NCBI GenBank assembly: GCA_027579435.1
Contig: JANBPK010000751.1
Span: 124,001 to 188,000 of the forward strand
Reading direction: 5' to 3'
Source of the DNA: Candolleomyces eurysporus
Lineage: Eukaryota; Basidiomycota; Agaricomycetes; Agaricales; Psathyrellaceae
DNA length: 64,000 nucleotides
Shown here: positions 57,840-64,000 of the stretch, one piece after another
How the letters are laid out: every line of letters starts with the position of its first letter
Numbering within the stretch: the first letter of the stretch is position 1
Made by a program: the position numbers and the translations under genes
Notes under the pieces: model-generated
Databases searched by the model: none
The model's input: the letters and a program-made list of their open reading frames with translations, nothing else
What the model was told of the DNA's origin: nothing

Positions 57840-59141
57840 CGATTGTTTTCTGAAATGGTCGCTGGGTCAACTTGTCTCAAATCCGTTTTTCCATCTTCGA
57901 TCCCACCAACATGTACAAGCAGTCAACGTCGATGGAACGCCTTCCTCACACCCTCAGCATGAACGCTGGTCTCGATACTCTTTACACACATGCTTTCTCG
58001 GTCACAGGGTCTCCCCTATTTCTGACATTATCCCGACCCTCGCTCTACTCCTTGAGCCACTTCCGATTGCCGGGATCGCGTAGCCTCTCGGCATCGAATC
58101 TTTACGGGTCGCTCGGGTCCTAGTCGACCTACAAGCGATCATCCATATTCTGGGCACGGATGACTTACCAGTTACCGTGACACTGTCACGCATCTCTCCG
58201 TGACTTCCTGGAGACGGAAACTCAGTCAGGGGCCCACTTCGTACCACCTTCGTATCACCTTAAGTTATCCTATTGCTGCTTCAGCCTCAATTTTGAGCGC
58301 TTGCTGAACAAAAGTCCGTCGCCCGGTGGACAATATGGCAAGGAGCACATTCAACACCGCTGGAATCAGTTTCTGGACGGAATTTCTAAATAAAGTGTTC
58401 TCATCGAACTGGGGCAGCTCCCCCACCTACCCCACCCAATATCGTCATACCAACTCTGTTCATTCACCCAAATTTTCTTCCTGTTATTCCAAGATCATTC
58501 CAGGAAGACCCGGCAAGTTTCACACGCCCTCACCATGTGTATCTACTTCCTGGCCTTGGCCTTCTGCGCCGGACAGATGGCTGCAAAAAACATTCTACGA
58601 GCTTGGATTTGACGGGTCCATGAGGGGAGACGCGTATCGCGTGAAAATACAACAGGAACAAGCTACAAGCTTGCAACGCAACGTAAAGCGTATAAGAACG
58701 GCGATTAAAGCGAAGGTGAGTTCGTACTTCCTTTGCCTTTGAGCGGTATCCTATCTAACTTTGAGGCTCTCCATGCAGTGTCCCCCGTTAAATAGCGATA
58801 TCAATCACTTCATTAGCGGACCGTTTGCTATGCGTGCTTCACAAGTAGCCCGTTTAACTCAATTTTCGCAGTGGCTCGACTCCTGGACACCTATGAAGGC
58901 ATATAGAGTAAGATTATTCGCTCTTCTAATATCAATGTTGCAATCTCACAAAGTGTCTATCAGTTCTTCAAATGGATGAATGGACGGGTACAGGCAGAAA
59001 TGAAGCTTGCGAGGCCAGGTGTCTCCTGTGAATTCGACCTGGGTTTAACTTGTTGGGAAGACGCAAAGGTCTCCACCCTGCGGCCCAGCGCTGAGCACCA
59101 GCTCCCACACGCCCATGTAGGAGTAGAATCTATCCAGTAAT
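57840..59141 (+). pseudogene. Decayed NACHT-family copy H, C-terminal half
   Basis: Begins within the region following the NACHT domain (DPTN, ERLPHTLSMNAGLDTLY) and continues through one module (IIPTLALLLEPLPIAGIA, LQAIIH, GTDDLPVT) to the tail: RWNQFLDGIS, RWLQKTFYELGFDGSMRG, QQEQATSLQRNV, a WLDSWTPMKAYR exon and a last exon with FFKWMNGRVQAEMKLARPG ending at 59141. Frameshifts, a TAG at 58081-58083 and a CAA-to-TAA change after DGISK destroy it. The 3' introns keep good splice signals, which shows that it derives from a spliced genomic copy and not a retrocopy. It is inverted relative to its neighbours F and G. No P-loop half is present. Confidence 0.85.
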
Positions 59142-61647
59142 ATTTGAAGAATTGTGACTCATAGATCATGCCGCAGCACCGAGGACATACAGACCCAGGG
59201 TATATCAATGCGGTCCGCAGAATGGACGATGGTAGGCGTTGAACAGGTGACTCGAAACGGGCAGTTGAACTTTGAACGTTGTGATTAACGACGCAGAATA
59301 CTGCAAGTCCAGTTCTGTAGGACCAATGCTGACGGGGATTATTCGCGCCTGTACAACCAACCTTGCTTCATCGTTTCCCCTTTCAACCGTGGTTAATACT
59401 CGAAACCGTCTTGTCGCCCAGTGGAGGATAATATTCACTGGTGACTCCGCAAGTATCGGTACTCGCCCTGGGCCTCGTAACTTCAGAGGGTCGAGGAAAG
59501 AGTGAGAAGGAAGGGTAGGTGTTGGGCCTTTCCATAACCACCAACAGAGCGAAGAAAGATGCTCCGAGTCACTTTTATCAATTAAACATTTCCGAAGTCA
59601 TCTGAGCCTTGACGTATGCCATTGCACCTAGCCAGCGTGAGGATCCTCCTGCTGAATTTGTGATGCTCACATCCTGATTGTCGACGAGCAGAGTCCGAGA
59701 GATCCAGGGTCGTCCGTTGTTGGGTACGCACGTTTGCAGCGGTGGTTGGATTGGCGTTCTTGAGCTTCCGTTGATTGTGCTCTCCAACATAGTCGAACGA
59801 GTTTCCACCCCTAGTGATTCAAGCCTAGCACCAATCCTGACCACGTCCACAGCTTGACGTAGGCCCGTCGTCGATACGAGATCAGACAATGGCAGATGAA
59901 CTCGCGGAATTTCGATGTTGGTCTAGTTTTCATACCTGGAGCATGGCGTTGGACGTTGCGAGTGAGGTTCTTCAAGTTCTGGACGCTTGGAAGGAGAAAT
60001 GATACGTGATTTCGGTAGAGTCGATAGGGAGCTATAACCGACCGGTTCTGCTGTCAGGGCTCAAGGCTCAAGCGCGAGGGAAATGAGAGAGAGAGAAGCA
60101 TTAAAGGACAGAGGATGACGACAGATAGAAGTCAATGGCGGCCTGATAATTCGAAAGCCAAAAATCTTCGTTGTTGTCCTACAGACGACGATAGACTAGA
60201 TTCGCCTTTTCGCTCCAGCCGCTTCATAATCTCAAGGTGTCGCTTGAACATTGCAGATGCAGCGACTAGCCCAATTTCTTCGCTACCGTCTCCTCTCCCT
60301 TCCTCCGTTGCTTCCACCATGAAGACGCTGGTGGACCCTGGTCGCAAAAATGCCGAGTGGATTCCAGCAGGGTCGTCTGGGGCCCGAACGGTTCACTTGG
60401 TCGGAGCGAAGGTACAGGGAAGTTGACAGAATGGATTGGCGTTGAAAGGGAAGGAAGCAGTCTGGTTTAATTCTTGGACGCGGCAGCCACCACCAGAAAA
60501 CCCGACGTGGCGGGTTGTACAGTCAGGTTGTAAGAGAAGAGGTATAACACCGGTATCGGCGGTCACTGTTGGACCAGAGGACTGATAAGAGGTAACCGGC
60601 GGGGAGGACGGGTTGCTTGTGGGTGCTGGACCCATAGCACACTTGTTGACCAGTGCTGTTTCCCCAGACCATTACAGTCATTTGCATATTATTTTGCAGT
60701 GTTTTTTTTNGTTGTGAGCAATATTGTGACATGTGTCAGCAATGGTTAACTGCCAAATTCAGTGGGGTCAGCGGGCAATGTTGGAGAGATATTTGACAGT
60801 ATGCAATACAAATATGGAGACTTGCTAGCAGAACCATTGAATTGTGTGGCAATGCATGACATTATGAATCCATTTGTCATCTTCTTGAGCACAAAAATTG
60901 ACTGCAAAGTAATATGCAAACAACTGTAATGTGCAAGGTCCTGGGACATCCTCAGCAGATGGATTCTTGTGCTGGCTCAATGCTACAGTGTTATTTGAGG
61001 GATAGGTAATGTTAGAGGTGTTCGGTCAATAAAAGTAAGCATTGGCATTCATTCTCCCCTCCTCAGTTTGTCAGTGGGAGTTATAGACTGCTGACACCCT
61101 TTGATTACACTTTGGAATATTGGTCACTAGCAGCTGAAGAGCCCAACACTGACACCTCCTTGCTCTTTCCTCAACCCACTCAGTCATACAAAGACATCAG
61201 AGCAACAGTGGATGTTTAGGCTACTTGTGCCTTTGTTTGTTTGTTTGTTTGTTGGAGGCTGGATGCACATGTAGCTTGTTGTTGCTTTCAATGTGCTCAA
61301 GACTTCCTGACCATGAAATTGGTAGCCCTGATGAATCTCATTGTGTTGAGTATATATTTTGCAGTTCAGTATTGTCTTCTAACCCTAAGTGCCGGTCCAA
61401 AGCACTGGCATACAATTGATGTCCTGTTTAATTACTTGTTGACTTGAAGGTTTTCCTGTATTTCAAACTAATTGCCAACCAGTTGGACAACATTCAGTTC
61501 ACCAATGCTCAACTGCTCATTCAGGTGACCCCTTCAATGCTTCCATTGCGTGTTCTGTGGACTGTGTTGATGTCCTGGGGTTTGTACATTCTCAGCACAG
61601 TGGCATGGTGGAAGAGGCACAATGTGAATATTAGATAGAATCCACAA
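59142..61647. other. Intergenic, CpG-poor toward the right
   Basis: No gene is supported.  A minus frame at 59578-59889 ends in AYVKAQMTSEMFN and has no recognisable domain. From about 60640 the sequence becomes poor in CG and rich in TG/CA, and this continues into the 3' part of gene G. A TTTG tetranucleotide run lies near 61232-61252. Confidence 0.5.
60672..60929. mobile_element. Second MITE-like copy
   Basis: The left end TTACAGTCATTTGCATATTA pairs with the right end TAATATGCAAACAACTGTAA, with extended similarity inward (TTTGCAGT ... ACTGCAAAG). The ends match those of the element at 55308-55548; the interiors differ. The flanking A and T (ATTACAG ... CTGTAAT) do not define a clear target duplication. 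Confidence 0.75.
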
Positions 61648-64000
61648 CTACATGGGTACAAGCAAGTCAGCGCTCAGCTGCAGATGCCTGTCTTTGCACA
61701 CAAGTGTAATACCTTCCCTAACTGCAAAACCAATGTCAAAATCACAGGGGACACCTGGCCCTGCAAGCTTCATTGCTGCTTGTACTCGCCCATTTACCCA
61801 TTCAAACAACTGGTGGACATTTTGAGACTTCACAAATCACATTAGAGGAGTGGATCATCTTACTCTATATGCATCAACAGCTATCCAATTGCCAAGCCCC
61901 TGCAAAATCAGGTCAAAAAANGGCACTCATGAAGAACATAGGAATACATACTAAATTGGCACTGATATGGTCAATGTTGAGATTTAATGGGGTCCCTTCA
62001 AGACTCTCTGGACACTGCATGAACAACCTCTTCATTAGATATAATTTTCAAAGGCATAGAAGCACAAAAGTACCTTTGCTCTGATTGCCATTTCTATACG
62101 CTGCAAATGGTATTGCAAGACCATGGCTTGTTCCTGGTATACCTTTAAATGATACACATTTTCCCTCATGAGCCCTTTAAACCCAAGTTGGAGGAATGAT
62201 TTATGCAGCCATCTGTTGGGTGCAGTATCACCCTCCACAGACAGGGCCAGGAATTCAAGACATTTTATCAAAGAGTGCAGCATTTGCTGGGGCCTGTGAA
62301 TGGAATAACTTCCAGACAACCAGAGGAAAACTTGGGTGAATGAAAAAAGGTGGTACGACAAGCTTTGGTGAGGTGGGTGTGGAAGCTGCTCGAGTTCAGA
62401 GAGATCACTTCGTTCTGAGATTGTCTTCAGAAACTGGTCCCAGTGGTACTGACACCCTTGTTCACTATATTGTGTAATTGGTGATGATGGAGTGTTGTGC
62501 AGCTGGTGCTCAAGATTAAGGTTGAAGCAGTGGTAGGATAACTTGAGATGATACCAAGGTGGTACAAACAAGGTTCCTGACCGGGTTTTAGTGGTGAGGA
62601 AATCGCGGAGGGATGGGTGGCGCATGGCTACAGGTGTATCTTTGCCAATCTCCGGGCTGTCAACGATTGCTTGCAGATTGGCCAGGACCTGATAAACTTC
62701 AAGAGCTTCTATTCCAAGGAGATTCGCAATCCCAACAATCGGAAGCGGTTCAGAAAGTAATGTGATGGTCGATATGATGTCAGAGAAATGGGGAAGATCC
62801 TGAGAATTCGCCAAGATCTGAGGATAGAGAGGAACGAGCGCTTGAAGATGCTCTTCGTAATGGCCAGTGATATATGAAGCGACAGCTGTCCCGGACCGTC
62901 CCTCTTTCTTGAGGTCGTAACAGCGATTGGTAAGGTAGATATGGAATGAGGGAGGGACAAAGAAACGTTTGGATCGACTTTCCGTTGTGAGGAAGTCGCG
63001 GAGGGATGTGTGGCACATGGTGACAGGTAGGTCATCGGTGCCCGGAATATGGATGATCGCTTGTAGGTCGATTAGGACCCGAACGACCTCGAAAGACTCG
63101 ATACCGAGAAGCTCCGCAATCCCAGCAATCGGAAGTGGTTCAAAGAGTAGTGCGAGAGTCGAGATTATGTTAGAAAAATAGGGGAGATCCTGCGACCGAG
63201 AAAGCGTTTGTAAATAAAGACTATCGAGTCCAGGGTTCATGTTGAGGGTGTGAGGGAGGCGTTCCATCGGTGTTGATTGCTTGTTAGTGGGGTCGGCGAT
63301 GTACCCGAAGAGCGCGGATGCGAAAATGAACGATCCGCCGATGTGGTCCACCAATTGGTTCTTATCCTGTTTCGTTGGCCATTCCCCGTGTTTTTGAACA
63401 TAGGTATTGATGACGGAGTTTCGTGATTTCTCAATCTCGAAGCAAGTGGTCATAAAGGTGTCGATGTCGTTGCGCGAACAGTGGTTGACGAGATTCTCCA
63501 GACGGACTTGGTTGCTCTTGAGATGGCCTTGGATGTGTTGTTCAACTCGGCTGGTGATGAAGAATCGGAGAGGAACGAGGGGATTTTTCTTGAAGAATTC
63601 AAGCATGTCGCCAATGAAGGCCTGCACATCTTGACGGTCGTCACACTCATCAAGCCCGTCGATAACGATCAGGAAAGGTCCTTTGAGAAGGGTCATTCTG
63701 AGCAGACGGCCCCGCTTGGTGGCTGCCTTGAGTGGCTCGTACACGAGACGACGAAGCTGGGAGACCAAACTCGACTTGAGAAGACCTGGTTCTGCCTTGA
63801 CCGCCTTCTCGATGAATGGTGCCGCTTCCGGGATCGCGGCTGCCAGTTGGCAAGCCAGAGTTGTTGCGAACCTAATCATTCTACTTCGATCACCGGAGTT
63901 CCGGAAGAAGAAAAAGCTCCCGACCAAGCGATTCCTCTCTTCGAACTTGAGTGCGATTGCTAGAGCGATAGCCGATTTCCCGCATCCTACGTAGCCGTAA
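61648..64000 (-). CDS. NACHT-domain NTPase (NLR-like), gene G, cut by the window edge
   Basis: The visible exons are >64000-62074, 62014-61952, 61899-61864 and 61809-61648. The 5' end with N-terminus and linker lies beyond the window; the first visible residues are the P-loop (YGYVGCGKSAIALAIAL). Walker B is LIVIDGLDECDD. Two post-NACHT modules follow, ending in TSLRDFLTTESRS and PSLRDFLTTKTRS, then HWDQFL, APNRWLHKSFLQLGFKGLM and QEQAMVLQYHL. The small exons read GLGNWIAVDAYR and LFEWVNGRVQAAMKLAGPG, and translation ends at 61648 with ADLLVPM. All visible splice sites are GT-AG and the frame is open throughout. The part below about 62570 has far fewer CG dinucleotides than the rest of the gene or than its paralogues. 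Confidence 0.9.

Noticed and set aside
59578..59889. Minus-strand open frame of 103 codons
   Set aside because: No start context, domain or adjoining exons.

Overview
The window looks like nuclear DNA of a mushroom-forming basidiomycete (Agaricomycetes). The coding regions are broken by many short GT-AG introns (about 50-85 nt). The gene content is typical of such genomes: an expanded family of NACHT NTPases, a Plavaka-type DNA transposon, berberine-bridge-like FAD oxidoreductases and an intradiol dioxygenase. Scattered N bases, densest at 8.7-10.9 kb and 35.2-35.9 kb, show that parts of the sequence are of uncertain quality. All gene models were built by eye from splice signals, reading-frame continuity and comparison between the paralogues inside the window. 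No database was searched.

Layout. 1.3-2.6 kb: a decayed copy of a vWA-domain gene. 2.9-5.2 kb: NACHT gene A (+). 7.5-14.7 kb: a single-copy metabolic stretch holding an intact vWA protein with a GLFG-rich tail (+), an intradiol ring-cleavage dioxygenase (-) divergent from a carboxy-muconate-cyclase-like lactonase (+), and a PLC-like phosphodiesterase (-). 14.7-17.3 kb: CpG-poor, repeat-derived DNA. 17.3-19.8 kb: NACHT gene B (-), the most divergent member. 20.7-22.6 kb: a Ser-rich disordered protein (+). From 23 kb to the right edge lies a tandem array of NACHT genes on the minus strand: C (23.0-25.9), D (35.0-38.3), E (45.2-47.7), F (52.3-55.2, broken) and G (61.6 to the edge). A decayed plus-strand copy, H, sits at 57.8-59.1. 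Between them are a Plavaka transposase gene with a neighbouring unknown gene (26.9-33.3), two tandem secreted FAD oxidoreductases (39.6-43.8), two copies of a short inverted-repeat element, and several copies of a decayed repeat block that lies upstream of the NACHT genes.

The main biological story is a rapidly evolving cluster of NLR-like (NACHT) genes. The members share a pre-NACHT linker, a NACHT NTPase domain, one to three copies of a post-NACHT module ending in SLRDFLTTESRS-like sequence, and an unusual C-terminal tail spread over four exons of nearly fixed length. No WD40, ankyrin or TPR repeats are seen. The N-termini are short, Asn/Gly-rich and variable, and fit the profile of candidate self-assembly motifs. 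Segmental duplication, transposon insertion, frameshifts and splice-site loss are all visible at single-nucleotide resolution.
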